A stretch of DNA of 64,000 nucleotides from Pseudomonas mediterranea CFBP 5447. Lineage in GTDB: Bacteria; Pseudomonadota; Gammaproteobacteria; Pseudomonadales; Pseudomonadaceae. Location: assembly GCF_000774145.1 (NCBI RefSeq), contig NZ_KN322984.1, positions 109,435 to 173,434 of the forward strand, written 5' to 3'. The notes under the pieces were generated by a model. The model did no database searches. It saw nothing but the letters and a program-made list of their open reading frames with translations, and had not been told where the DNA came from. The first letter of the stretch is position 1; each line of letters begins with the position of its first letter. This document shows positions 17,828 through 28,167 of the stretch, one piece after another. Position numbers and translations under genes: made by a program.

Positions 17828-20800
17828 ATGGCTTTTACCGATCCGTTCATCCGCCGTCCGGTGCTCGCCACCGTGGTCAGCCTGCTGATCGTGCTGTTGG
17901 GCTTCCAGGCCTGGAGCAAATTGCCCCTGCGCCAGTACCCACAGATGGAAAACGCCCTGATCACGGTGACCACCGCTTACCCCGGGGCCAACGCCGAAAC
18001 CATCCAGGGCTACATCACCCAGCCGATGCAGCAGAGCCTGGCCAGCGCCGAGGGCATCGACTACATGACTTCGGTCAGCCGCCAGAATTTTTCGGTGATA
18101 TCGGTCCACGCCCGCATCGGCTCCAACAGCGACCGGCTCTTCACCGAACTGTTGGCCAAAGCCAACGAGGTCAAGAACCAACTGCCCCAGGATGCCGAAG
18201 ACCCGGTGCTCAGCCGGGAAGCCGCCGATGCCTCGGCCCTGATGTACATCAGCTTTTTCAGCAAGGAACTGAACAACCCGCAGATTACCGACTACCTGTC
18301 ACGGGTGATCCAGCCCAAGCTGGCGACCCTCCCGGGCATGGCTGAGGCGGAAATCCTTGGCAACCAGGACTTCGCCATGCGCCTGTGGCTCGACCCCGCC
18401 AAGCTCGCCGGATTCGGCCTGACCGCCGCCGACGTGACCAACGCCGTGCGCCAGTACAACTTTCTCTCGGCCGCTGGCGAGGTGAAAGGCGAATACGTGG
18501 TCACCAGCATCAATGCCAACACTGAACTCAAATCCGCCGAGGCCTTTGCCGCCATACCGCTCAAGACCGACGGTGACAGCCGAGTTTTGCTGCGGGATGT
18601 GGCGCGGGTGGAGATGGGCGCCGAGAACTACGACACCATCAGCTCTTTCGGTGGCACGCCCTCGGTGTACATCGGGATCAAGGCCACGCCCGGCGCGAAC
18701 CCGCTGGATGTGATCAGGGAAGTGCGCAAGATCATGCCGGACATGGAGGCCCAGTTGCCGGCGAACCTCAAGGCCGAGATTGCCTATGATGCGACCCTGT
18801 TCATCCAGGCCTCCATCGATGAGGTGGTGAAAACCCTGTTCGAAGCGGTGCTGATCGTCATCGTCGTGGTGTTCCTGTTTCTCGGCGCCCTGCGTTCGGT
18901 ACTCATCCCGGTGGTGACCATCCCGCTGTCGATGATCGGCGTGATGTTCTTCATGCAGCTGATGGGCTACTCGATGAACCTGCTGACGCTGCTCGCCATG
19001 GTGCTGGCCATCGGCCTGGTGGTGGACGACGCCATCGTCGTCGTGGAGAACATCCATCGGCATATCGAGGAAGGCAAGAGCCCATTCGATGCAGCACTGG
19101 AAGGCGCCCGGGAAATCGCCATGCCGGTGGTCTCGATGACCATCACGCTGGCGGCGGTGTATGCGCCGATCGGCCTGCTCGAGGGCCTGACCGGCGCCTT
19201 GTTCAAGGAGTTCGCCCTGACCCTGGCAGGGGCCGTGGTGATTTCCGGGATCGTCGCCCTGACCCTGTCGCCCATGATGTGCGCCATGCTGCTGCGCCAC
19301 GACGAGAACCCTTCGGGGCTGGCCCATCGGCTGGACATGGTCTTCGAGCGCCTGAAGAACCGCTACCAGCGCATGCTTCATGGCACGCTCAATACCCGGC
19401 CGGTGGTGCTGGTGTTCGCCGTGATCGTCCTGTTGCTGATTCCCGTACTGATCATGTTCACCAAGTCCGAACTGGCCCCTGACGAAGACCAGGGCATCAT
19501 TTTCATGATGGCTACGGCGCCGCAGCCGACCAACCTCGATTACCTGAACACCTACACGGACCACTTCCTGGAAATCTTCAAGGAGTTCCCGGAGTACTAC
19601 TCTTCGTTCCAGATCAACGGCTACAACGGCGTGCAATCCGGCATCGGCGGTTTCCTGCTCAAGCCCTGGAACGAACGCAGCCGCACCCAGATGGAAATCC
19701 TGCCGGATGTCCAGGCCAAGCTGGAAAGCATCCCGGGACTGCAAATTTTCGGTTTCAACCTCCCTTCCCTGCCCGGCACCGGTGAAGGCCTGCCCTTTGA
19801 CTTCGTCATCAACTCCCCGAAAGACTACGCGACGCTTCTGGAAGTGGCAGAGCGGATCAAGAAACGCGCAGAGGAATCCGGGAAGTTCGCGTTCATGGAC
19901 ATTGACCTGGCCTTCGACAAGCCCGAAGTGGTCGTCGACATCGATCGTGACAAGGCCGCCCAGATGGGCGTCTCGATGCAGGACCTGGGCGGAACCCTCG
20001 CCACCTTGCTGGGGGAGTCGGAGATCAACCGCTTCACCCTCGAAGGGCGCAGCTACAAGGTCATCGCCCAGGTCGAACGGCCATTCCGGGACAATCCTGC
20101 CTGGTTGAACAATTACTACGTGAAAAACGCCAAGGGTGAATCGCTACCGCTATCGACGCTGATCAAGGTCAGCGACCGGGCTCGCCCGCGGCAACTCAAT
20201 CAGTTCCAGCAACTCAATGCGGTGAGGATTTCCGGCTTCCCTATCGTGAGCATGGGCGAGGCCGTCCAGACCGTCAGCCAGATCGCCCATGAGGAAGCAC
20301 CGGTGGGGTTTGCCTTCGACTATGCAGGCGCCTCACGTCAGTTCGTCCAGGAAGGCAGCGCCTTGTGGGTCACTTTTGCCCTGGCGCTGGCGATCATCTT
20401 CCTGGTGCTGGCAGCACAGTTCGAAAGCTTTCGTGACCCCTTGGTGATCCTGGTGACGGTGCCCCTGTCAATTTGTGGCGCACTGATTCCGTTGTTCCTC
20501 GGCTGGTCGAGCATGAACATATACACCCAGGTGGGCTTGGTGACGCTGATCGGCCTTATCAGCAAGCATGGGATCCTGATCGTTGAGTTTGCCAACCAAT
20601 TGCGCAAGGAACAGGGCCTGACGCCACGGGAAGCCGTGGAGCAGGCCGCGTCGATTCGTTTGCGGCCGGTATTGATGACTACCGCCGCAATGGTGTTTGG
20701 CATGGTACCGCTGATCCTGGCCACCGGCGCGGGAGCAGTGAGCCGCTTCGACATTGGCACGGTCATCGCCACCGGCATGTCGATCGGTACCCTGTTCACG

Positions 20801-20854
20801 CTGTTCGTATTGCCTTGCATCTACACGCTGGTGGCCAAGCCGGATAAAGCCTGA
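17828..20854 (+). CDS. mexW: RND multidrug efflux transporter MexW
   Basis: A 1008-residue proton-driven inner-membrane pump of the HAE1/AcrB superfamily, with 12 membrane helices and two large periplasmic loops. The start FIRRPVLATVVSLLIVLLG, the TM4 acidic pair in GLVVDDAIVVVENIHRH (about residues 396-412) and the duplicated second half are typical. It works with MexV and probably OprM to export antibiotics and other toxic compounds. Length is slightly under AcrB, as usual for the MexW/MdtB-like branch. A family 2 repeat and a terminator follow. Confidence 0.9.
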   Translation: MAFTDPFIRRPVLATVVSLLIVLLGFQAWSKLPLRQYPQMENALITVTTAYPGANAETIQGYITQPMQQSLASAEGIDYMTSVSRQNFSVISVHARIGSNSDRLFTELLAKANEVKNQLPQDAEDPVLSREAADASALMYISFFSKELNNPQITDYLSRVIQPKLATLPGMAEAEILGNQDFAMRLWLDPAKLAGFGLTAADVTNAVRQYNFLSAAGEVKGEYVVTSINANTELKSAEAFAAIPLKTDGDSRVLLRDVARVEMGAENYDTISSFGGTPSVYIGIKATPGANPLDVIREVRKIMPDMEAQLPANLKAEIAYDATLFIQASIDEVVKTLFEAVLIVIVVVFLFLGALRSVLIPVVTIPLSMIGVMFFMQLMGYSMNLLTLLAMVLAIGLVVDDAIVVVENIHRHIEEGKSPFDAALEGAREIAMPVVSMTITLAAVYAPIGLLEGLTGALFKEFALTLAGAVVISGIVALTLSPMMCAMLLRHDENPSGLAHRLDMVFERLKNRYQRMLHGTLNTRPVVLVFAVIVLLLIPVLIMFTKSELAPDEDQGIIFMMATAPQPTNLDYLNTYTDHFLEIFKEFPEYYSSFQINGYNGVQSGIGGFLLKPWNERSRTQMEILPDVQAKLESIPGLQIFGFNLPSLPGTGEGLPFDFVINSPKDYATLLEVAERIKKRAEESGKFAFMDIDLAFDKPEVVVDIDRDKAAQMGVSMQDLGGTLATLLGESEINRFTLEGRSYKVIAQVERPFRDNPAWLNNYYVKNAKGESLPLSTLIKVSDRARPRQLNQFQQLNAVRISGFPIVSMGEAVQTVSQIAHEEAPVGFAFDYAGASRQFVQEGSALWVTFALALAIIFLVLAAQFESFRDPLVILVTVPLSICGALIPLFLGWSSMNIYTQVGLVTLIGLISKHGILIVEFANQLRKEQGLTPREAVEQAASIRLRPVLMTTAAMVFGMVPLILATGAGAVSRFDIGTVIATGMSIGTLFTLFVLPCIYTLVAKPDKA

Positions 20855-20877
20855 CCCCTATTCGAGCAAGGGATTCC

Positions 20878-21025
20878 TGTGGCGAGGGGGATTTATCTGT
20901 GGCGAGGGAGCTTGCTCCCGCTGAGTGGCGGAGCCGCCCAAACCCATCCCAATCCACCTGACACCAGGTTGCAGAGCTTGAGGGTTGCCTTGCAACCCAG
21001 CGGGAGCAAGCTCCCTCGCCACAGA
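20878..21025. repeat. Inverted repeat element, family 2
   Basis: Arms of the TGTGGCGAGGGAGCTTGCTC type (about 20898-20920) and the reverse complement (about 21000-21024) enclose an inner GC-rich inverted pair. A partial extra copy of the outer arm (TGTGGCGAGGGGGATTTATC) precedes the left arm at about 20878. Confidence 0.8.
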
Positions 21026-21051
21026 CGTTTCAACCACTTTCCAATACACAA

Positions 21052-21085
21052 AAATAAAGGCCTCGCAGATGCGAGGCCTTTATTT
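21052..21085. terminator. Bidirectional terminator between mexW and the ColR-operon small gene
   Basis: A 15-bp stem (21052-21066 with 21071-21085), loop AGAT, A-rich on the left and T-rich on the right. It ends both the plus-strand mexVW unit and the minus-strand operon that ends at 21100. Confidence 0.88.
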
Positions 21086-21099
21086 GGGGTCCGTGACAC

Positions 21100-21333
21100 T
21101 CAACTCTGCGGCCTCACACCTTGGGAAAGACTGAACATGAACAACAACAGGTCATTATCCGGCCGGACAACCTCACTGGCCTTGGCCACCCGCGGCAAAG
21201 GGCAGTGAGCGTCAGAATGGGAGGCACTGAGTATCTGGGAGCGGGGTTGCTCCCAAACAGCCACCGCCATCGATGCAACTGCCAAGGCTCCGATTAAAAA
21301 TGCACCTCTAGCAATTTCCAGTTTCATCGTCAT
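21100..21333 (-). CDS. Small membrane-anchored protein, third gene of orf222-wapQ operon
   Basis: A 77-residue protein with one N-terminal hydrophobic segment (about 9-28) and a polar tail with a single Cys. Its ATG overlaps the wapQ stop (ATGA), suggesting translational coupling, and a terminator follows 15 nt after its stop. An alternative ATG lies two codons in. I do not recognise the family. The position, in a unit behind a ColR box, suggests an envelope role. The overlap and the terminator make it more than a chance frame. Confidence 0.55.
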   Translation of the reverse strand: MTMKLEIARGAFLIGALAVASMAVAVWEQPRSQILSASHSDAHCPLPRVAKASEVVRPDNDLLLFMFSLSQGVRPQS

Positions 21334-22040
21334 AAGCCTTTGATAGCGCTGCCAAACGCCGTCTCGTAAAAGTAGACGAGTTTTTTCCAGTCAGAGTCGC
21401 TGAACGACGAATGGCGCCGTAGCTGCTTCAAGTCATGGGATGCAGCCCTTCCGGCGGTCAAACGCTGGCGACATTTTTCCAGGTCCAGCAGGGCGACTTC
21501 GGGCTTCGCCGCCTCCCCCTCCCCGGTCACGCGTACAAAAACATGCTTGATGTAGAGGCAGCCATGCTGCCAGCGGCCTTTGTGCATACGGGCCAGGTTT
21601 TCAGCCAATGCCCGGAGGATCTGATCATTCACCGCTTCGCCATGGCGCTCGCGGCCACCCGCGGCATACCATTTCTCGATCTCCTCGAAACCTTCGAGCG
21701 CCCGGGTCACCAGCAACGCACGCCACTGGTGAACCGGGTCCCGCTGGGCCCCACAGAAAACCAATTGGGGTACGCGAACATCGAGCCGGGTCAGCGCCAG
21801 CAGTGCGTCCTGCTCCCGCAACACGGTAGGCCTGCCGAACGGATGCAGCCAACTGCGATAAATGTGCCCAGTCTGACGCTTGGCGTAAAGCAGCTCGCCG
21901 TCCTTGCTGATGATCCGTTGTACGCCACTTTCTCCACCACGACGCACATTGGGCTCTTCTACCCATTCACCTTTCATGTTCCAGAAATGGTCGAAGCTGC
22001 TGCGGGTTCCCCCAGGTGTTTCTACTACCTGCGCAACCAT
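21330..22040 (-). CDS. wapQ: InaA/WapQ-type lipopolysaccharide core kinase
   Basis: A 236-residue protein-kinase-like fold enzyme related to Kdo/heptose kinases of LPS core synthesis and known in Pseudomonas as inaA or wapQ beside colRS. The catalytic-loop-like segment is LARMHKGRWQHGCLYIKH (about 150-168) and the metal-binding segment VALLDLEKCRQ. I chose ATG 22040 (MVAQVVETPGG) since AGAGGT lies 6 nt upstream; a longer frame to 22082 overlaps the methyltransferase. It follows orf222 by 4 nt. It probably phosphorylates LPS core sugars (inference). Confidence 0.85.
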   Translation of the reverse strand: MVAQVVETPGGTRSSFDHFWNMKGEWVEEPNVRRGGESGVQRIISKDGELLYAKRQTGHIYRSWLHPFGRPTVLREQDALLALTRLDVRVPQLVFCGAQRDPVHQWRALLVTRALEGFEEIEKWYAAGGRERHGEAVNDQILRALAENLARMHKGRWQHGCLYIKHVFVRVTGEGEAAKPEVALLDLEKCRQRLTAGRAASHDLKQLRRHSSFSDSDWKKLVYFYETAFGSAIKGL

Positions 22041-22044
22041 GCTG

Positions 22045-22713
22045 TTACCTCTTGCGTAATACATAAACTCGCCACATGGCATAGAGCGGTAGGAAGTCCA
22101 GTTGTTCCTGGATACGAAACCCAGCCTGCCTGAACTCCTCTTCTACTGTAGCAACCGGTAACACAAATCGATTCTGGTAATCTTTCTGCCCACGCTTACG
22201 CTCCTGACGCTTGCGTTTCCAGGCTTTGAAATTGCCATCGACCCACAATGAAACGATCACGCTGTCACGGCTGACACGCGCGAATTCCTTCAGAATGGCC
22301 AGTCGATGCGCGGGTTCACCGATGTGATGAAGCAGGCGCATACAAAAAATGCTGTCGACGGCGTTATCAGGCAAGGCAATGTCGAACGCAGAAGTGTGCA
22401 AGGGTTGTACCCGTTTCACGACATCGGCGGGTTGAGACTCCATTGCCGTCTTGATCATCGCCTCGGAGTTGTCCGCACCGATGATGACGCGATTCGGCTT
22501 TTCGGCCAGCAAGGACCAGAAACGCCCGGCACCGCAAGGCAGATCCAACACCAGGCCTGGGTCACCGGCAAGTGCCAACGCGCGCTTGGCCAGTTGTTGA
22601 TCTCGCCGATTGGAGAGACGGCGACTCAAGCTGCTTCGATGCTTATGAAAGTATTTCTGGGCGTGCTGCTCGTCGTACTTTTCGGAAAAATCGAGCTTGA
22701 TGGATTTGGACAT
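22045..22713 (-). CDS. SAM-dependent methyltransferase (Orf222 of the colRS locus)
   Basis: A 222-residue class I methyltransferase. The SAM-binding glycine motif is VLDLPCGAGRFW (about 55-66), followed by acidic GADNSEAM and a CMRLLHHIGEP motif. Its length and place downstream of colS match 'orf222' described next to colRS in P. fluorescens. The substrate is unknown; LPS or another envelope target is likely given wapQ 4 nt downstream. AAGGAGG precedes the ATG, and a ColR box lies 59 bp upstream. Confidence 0.88.
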   Translation of the reverse strand: MSKSIKLDFSEKYDEQHAQKYFHKHRSSLSRRLSNRRDQQLAKRALALAGDPGLVLDLPCGAGRFWSLLAEKPNRVIIGADNSEAMIKTAMESQPADVVKRVQPLHTSAFDIALPDNAVDSIFCMRLLHHIGEPAHRLAILKEFARVSRDSVIVSLWVDGNFKAWKRKRQERKRGQKDYQNRFVLPVATVEEEFRQAGFRIQEQLDFLPLYAMWRVYVLRKR

Positions 22714-22771
22714 TAAGGAGGACCTCCATTTCAGACAGGCCCAACCTTATGAATCGCTTTGTCATCAGTTT

Positions 22772-22787
22772 GTGAAAAAGAAGTCAT
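22772..22787 (-). promoter_or_regulatory. ColR binding site upstream of orf222-wapQ
   Basis: The minus strand reads ATGACTTCTTTTTCAC. Against the recalled P. putida ColR consensus (T/C)(T/C)NA(C/G)NN(T/C)TTTTTCAC it differs only at the first position. It lies in the 102-bp gap between colS and orf222, 59 bp upstream of the orf222 start. Confidence 0.7.
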
Positions 22788-22815
22788 GCAATCTTGGCAA
22801 TGATTACAAGATTTT

Positions 22816-24105
22816 TCAGGGCGCACTTACTCCCTCGGGATTCAACTCAACCTCGAAACGGCAACCATTGGGCTCCATCGTACTGAGACTCACCACCCAG
22901 CCCTGGTTCTCGCAGATCCGCTGCACCAGTGACAACCCCAGCCCAAGCCCCTCGCCGCGCTTTTCGTTGCCGCGCACGAACGGTTCGAACATCGCCTCGC
23001 GCTTCTCCTCGGGAATGCCCACCCCACTGTCCTCCACCACGAACCCAGTGCTATGGAGGGTGAGACGGATGAAGCCCTGGTCGGTGTAGTGCAAGGCGTT
23101 GCGCAACAGGTTGCCCATGACCGCCGTGAGGAACGTGGCGTTGTAGGGTGTGTCGAGTGGCTGGCCCGGTTCGAAAATCAGCGTCAGGCCTTTGGACTCG
23201 ATAGCCGCACGCCATACCCCGAGGAGATTTTCCGCTACCTGACCAAGGGTCAGGCGAGGTGACATGCCGTTGTCTTCGCGCTGAGCCCTGGCAAGCATCA
23301 GGAACGTCTGCACCAGTTCGCGCATCTCTTCATTGGCTCGGCTGATGCGCTCGACCTGCAGGCGACCCCGTTGGTCCAGTGCCGGGTTTTCCAGCAACAG
23401 TTCGCAGGAAGTCGCCAAGACCATCAATGGCGTGCGTAATTCATGGCTGACATCACTGGTAAACAACCGCTCGCGCGTCAGGGCCTGGCGCAACCGCCCC
23501 AAGGTGGCGTCGAACGCCACCGCCAGCTCACCCACTTCATCGGCGGCATAATCCGGCGCCAACGGTGGAGCGAGCCCGAGAAGCTGGTCGCGATGCCGTA
23601 CTTGCCGGGCCAGGCGCACCACCGGAGCCATCACCCGGCGAGCCAGGACCCAGCCGAGGAACACCGCCAACGCCAGGCTGAGCACGAAGCCCACCAGTAC
23701 GACGGCGAACAGCACCCGCTCGCGCTCTTCGAAGTCGCTCTGGTCCTGCAGCAACACGTAATGACGGCCGTCAACGATCTCCACCATGGCGTGATAGGAC
23801 AATTGCTCGCGAAACACCTCGTGGAAGCCAGGCTCCAGGTGACGCAGATCCTTGGGCAATTCGAAATCACCCGGGCCGCCGCTGAAATAGAACAACTGAT
23901 CAGGTTCCGGACGATGATTCCAGTCCGAGACGCTGTCCATCAGCAGCAGGCGTTGCAGGTCGCCCCCCAACCCGGCGGAAATCAACTTCTCCTCCACCAG
24001 GTGCACCGTCGCCACGATGCCCATGGCGAACGCTCCGGCCACCAACGCACTCATCAACGCAAACGCGATGATGATCCGTTGGGCAAGGCTCTGCTTAAAC
24101 TCCAT
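22816..24105 (-). CDS. colS: Sensor histidine kinase ColS
   Basis: A 429-residue inner-membrane kinase that senses excess zinc and ferric iron in P. putida. TM1 about 10-32, periplasmic domain about 33-130, TM2 about 131-153, HAMP, HisKA with His221 in SDVSHELRTPL, and HATPase with DSGVGIP and GLGLGLSLVQ. With ATG 24105 (MEFKQS), the periplasmic residues H35, E38, E96 and the E126xxE129 pair fall at positions I recall for P. putida ColS, which supports this start. GAGG lies upstream. It overlaps the end of colR by 11 nt. Confidence 0.93.
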   Translation of the reverse strand: MEFKQSLAQRIIIAFALMSALVAGAFAMGIVATVHLVEEKLISAGLGGDLQRLLLMDSVSDWNHRPEPDQLFYFSGGPGDFELPKDLRHLEPGFHEVFREQLSYHAMVEIVDGRHYVLLQDQSDFEERERVLFAVVLVGFVLSLALAVFLGWVLARRVMAPVVRLARQVRHRDQLLGLAPPLAPDYAADEVGELAVAFDATLGRLRQALTRERLFTSDVSHELRTPLMVLATSCELLLENPALDQRGRLQVERISRANEEMRELVQTFLMLARAQREDNGMSPRLTLGQVAENLLGVWRAAIESKGLTLIFEPGQPLDTPYNATFLTAVMGNLLRNALHYTDQGFIRLTLHSTGFVVEDSGVGIPEEKREAMFEPFVRGNEKRGEGLGLGLSLVQRICENQGWVVSLSTMEPNGCRFEVELNPEGVSAP

Positions 24106-24778
24106 CACGGCCCTCGGCCAGGCGATAACCGACACCGTGCACGGTATGCAGCAAAGGCTTGTCGAACGGTTTGTCGATCACCTGGCGCAATTGGTGGACA
24201 TGGCTGCGCAGGCTGTCGCTGTCCGGGCAGTCATCGCCCCATAGGGCTTCTTCAAGGATTTCCCGACGCAACACATGGGGACTCTTCTGCATCAGTACCG
24301 CCAGCAACTTCAGGCCGACCGGGTTGAGCTTGAGCAGCTTGCCCTCGCGGGTCACTTCCAGAGTATCGAGGTCATAGCTCAGGTCGCCGACCTGCAAGGC
24401 GCGCCGGCCGCCGCCCTGGGCCCGACGCATGACTGCTTCGATCCGGGCCGCCAGTTCCGACAGGGCGAAGGGTTTGATCAGGTAATCATCGGCCCCAGAC
24501 TTGAAACCCTGCAGACGGTCGTCCAGTTGATCCCGGGCGGTGAGCATGATCACCGGCGTATCGCGCCGGGCATCTTCACGCAGGCGCTTGCACAAGGTAT
24601 AGCCGTCGATGCCGGGCAACATGATATCGAGCACGATCAGGTCGTAATGCTCGGTCGCAGCCAGGTGCAAACCCGACAGACCGTCCTGGGCGCAATCGAC
24701 AGTATAACCCTTGAGCCCCAGGTAATCGGCCAGGTTGGCCAGGATGTCGCGGTTGTCTTCGACCAATAGAATTCGCAT
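24095..24778 (-). CDS. colR: Response regulator ColR
   Basis: A 227-residue OmpR-type regulator with Asp51 in LIVLDIMLPG as phospho-acceptor and a C-terminal winged helix ending HTVHGVGYRLAEG. It maintains membrane integrity, metal resistance and root colonisation in pseudomonads. I chose ATG 24778 over GTG 24784; AGAGG lies 5 nt upstream of the ATG and 227 residues is the usual length. It is transcribed with colS. Two ColR boxes lie nearby. Confidence 0.94.
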   Translation of the reverse strand: MRILLVEDNRDILANLADYLGLKGYTVDCAQDGLSGLHLAATEHYDLIVLDIMLPGIDGYTLCKRLREDARRDTPVIMLTARDQLDDRLQGFKSGADDYLIKPFALSELAARIEAVMRRAQGGGRRALQVGDLSYDLDTLEVTREGKLLKLNPVGLKLLAVLMQKSPHVLRREILEEALWGDDCPDSDSLRSHVHQLRQVIDKPFDKPLLHTVHGVGYRLAEGRDGV

Positions 24779-24885
24779 GGGCACCTCTGCGTATACGGTT
24801 AACGGCCGTCTTGGCCCGCGCAGCTTACGGCCAAGTTTGGCTCACGGCTAGCGGGACAAACCTCTTTGATGGAGTTCTGCGAATA

Positions 24886-24901
24886 TTGACGAGTTTTTCA
24901 C
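24886..24901 (+). promoter_or_regulatory. ColR binding site upstream of PAP2 gene
   Basis: TTGACGAGTTTTTCAC matches the recalled ColR consensus at every defined position except position 8 (G for T/C). It lies 84 bp before the PAP2 phosphatase start, in the divergent region between colR and that gene. Confidence 0.7.
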
Positions 24902-24984
24902 TATGCATTCACGTCACGCCAACGCAACGTAGAGCAGACTGCGCACAACGCGCTCTTCATGAAACTCCCACCAAAGGTACTACC

Positions 24985-25728
24985 ATGGTTTCCGCTGCCG
25001 TCCGCTTCACTTCCAGACCTTTGAATTTCTGGATGGCCTTGGGGGTGCCCGCCGTTGTCGCGTTGATACTGGTATTGCTGGAGTTGACCACTTTGGACAT
25101 GGACCTGGCCCAGCTGTTCTACGACCCCACCGTTGGCGATTTCATCGGACGACACAGTTTTTTCCTGGAAGACATTCTTCATGACCGGGCGAAGCAAGTG
25201 GTCATCGCCTTTTCGGTGTTTTCCATCATCGGCTTCATCAGCGCTTTTTTCGTCACCCCACTCAAACCCTTCAAGCGCGAGTTGGGTTGCCTGGTGCTCT
25301 CCCTGGCGCTGGCGACATCCTTCGTCACGCCGATGAAAGCGGTGACGGCGGTGCAATGCCCCTGGAGCCTGAAGGAGTTCGGCGGCAAGGAAACCTACAG
25401 TGAACTGCTGAGCCCGCGTCCTGATACCAACAAACCGGGCAGATGCTGGCCGGGGGGGCATGCCGCCACTGGATTTACCCTGTTCGCCCTGTTCTTCGTA
25501 TTGCGCGACCGCAAGCCGCGCCTGGCCCGACGGGCCTTCATATTTGCCTTCACCCTGGGAACGGTGTTCTCCATAGGCCGGATGATACAAGGGGCACACT
25601 TCTTCTCGCACAACGTGTGGACGGCGGTGTTCTGCTGGCTGATCTGCCTGGGATGTTATTACTTCGTCCTGTATCGGCCGGCCACGAGAGCAGAATCCTT
25701 GGTCGAGACACAACCGATCAATGCTTGA
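24985..25728 (+). CDS. PAP2-family lipid phosphatase/phosphotransferase
   Basis: A 247-residue polytopic inner-membrane enzyme of the type 2 phosphatidic acid phosphatase superfamily. Motif 2 appears as WPGGHAATGF (PGGH in place of PSGH) and motif 3 as GRMIQGAHFFSHNVW with the catalytic His. Such enzymes act on lipid A, undecaprenyl pyrophosphate or phospholipid head groups; which one cannot be told here. The ATG at 24985 has AAGGT upstream. The ColR box suggests membership of the ColRS envelope regulon, which in P. putida includes lipid A and membrane-modifying genes. Confidence 0.85.
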   Translation: MVSAAVRFTSRPLNFWMALGVPAVVALILVLLELTTLDMDLAQLFYDPTVGDFIGRHSFFLEDILHDRAKQVVIAFSVFSIIGFISAFFVTPLKPFKRELGCLVLSLALATSFVTPMKAVTAVQCPWSLKEFGGKETYSELLSPRPDTNKPGRCWPGGHAATGFTLFALFFVLRDRKPRLARRAFIFAFTLGTVFSIGRMIQGAHFFSHNVWTAVFCWLICLGCYYFVLYRPATRAESLVETQPINA

Positions 25729-25748
25729 GCAGCACCCGACTGAAACCT

Positions 25749-25841
25749 GTGGGAGCCGAGCTTGCTCGCGATGACGGCGGGACATTCGCCATCATTGCAA
25801 ACGTATCCACCGCTATCGCGAGCAAGCCCGGCTCCCCACAG
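25749..25841. repeat. REP doublet, diverged family 1
   Basis: Inverted copies at about 25749-25775 and 25811-25841 carry extra or changed bases (GGGAGCCGAGCTTGCTCGCG and AGCAAGCCCGGCTCCCCACA). Confidence 0.8.
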
Positions 25842-25882
25842 AAATTGGCTGAATAGCGAAAGCACTTCCAACGCCAGCCAAT

Positions 25883-25918
25883 AAAAAACCCCGCCTGCTT
25901 TCGCAGGCGGGGTTTTTC
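25883..25918. terminator. Terminator of groESL (bidirectional)
   Basis: The strong hairpin AAAACCCCGCCTGC/GCAGGCGGGGTTTT has loop TTTC and A/T runs on both sides, 22 bp beyond the groL stop. Confidence 0.93.
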
Positions 25919-25939
25919 AGTACGGGGGGTAAGGCTGGC

Positions 25940-27595
<1,656 letters not shown>

Positions 27596-27633
27596 TTAAA
27601 TACTGTGTAGTAGCGGGAAAATGAGCGGGGAAA

Positions 27634-27927
27634 TCAGCCTTCGATGACAGCGAGGATTTCGCTCTCGCCCATGACCAGCAGTTCTTCGCCGTCGACTTTT
27701 ACTGTGTTGCTGCCGGAGTAAGGGCCGAACACGACCTTGTCACCCACTTTCACGGCCAGCGCACGCACTTCACCGTTGTCCAGCACACGGCCGGTACCTA
27801 CAGCGAGGACTTCACCGTGGTTGGCTTTCTCGGCAGCCGAACCTGCCAGGACAATGCCGCCAGCGGATTTCTTCTCTTCTTCGCTGCGACGGATGACGAC
27901 GCGGTCATGCAGAGGACGAAGCTTCAT
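27634..27927 (-). CDS. groES: Co-chaperonin GroES (10 kDa)
   Basis: A 97-residue lid of the GroEL chamber. [18 protein letters not shown], the mobile loop around [18 protein letters not shown] and the [19 protein letters not shown] end are diagnostic. First gene of groESL; a GGAGAG ribosome binding site precedes the ATG, and a candidate heat-shock promoter lies at about 28073-28098. Confidence 0.99.
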   Translation of the reverse strand: MKLRPLHDRVVIRRSEEEKKSAGGIVLAGSAAEKANHGEVLAVGTGRVLDNGEVRALAVKVGDKVVFGPYSGSNTVKVDGEELLVMGESEILAVIEG

Positions 27928-28072
27928 TGTCGATCTCTCCTAATTTTGGTTTTCATCGGCCGGTGTAGTCCCGGCGGGTTTAACAAAAGCCGGCAGAGCC
28001 GGGTGCGGTTCGTCAGTCGAACCGCGGAAGTCTGTCCGGTGTTGCCACCGGAAACCTTGCGGTGACCGATAC

Positions 28073-28098
28073 ATAAGGGCGTACAAGGGGATTACAAG
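28073..28098 (-). promoter_or_regulatory. Candidate sigma32 promoter of groESL
   Basis: On the minus strand, CTTGTAA (28098-28092) and CCCTTAT (28079-28073) are 12 bp apart and resemble the heat-shock -35 (CTTGAA) and -10 (CCCCAT) elements imperfectly. They lie about 145 bp before groES. Other spacings are possible. Confidence 0.35.
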
Positions 28099-28136
28099 GG
28101 CCGGCTCGAAAAAAATTTCTTCAACGCACAAACGAA

Positions 28137-28158
28137 CACGGCACCCGAAGGTGCCGTG
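28137..28158 (-). terminator. Stem-loop after fxsA
   Basis: A perfect 9-bp stem (28137-28145 with 28150-28158) and CGAA loop, 10 bp beyond the fxsA stop. The T tract on the minus strand is weak. Confidence 0.6.
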
Positions 28159-28167
28159 TGGTGGGTT

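Noticed and set aside
18299..19744. Long minus-strand frame within mexW
   Set aside because: Antisense shadow with His/Gln/Arg-rich composition; mexW is full length and conserved.
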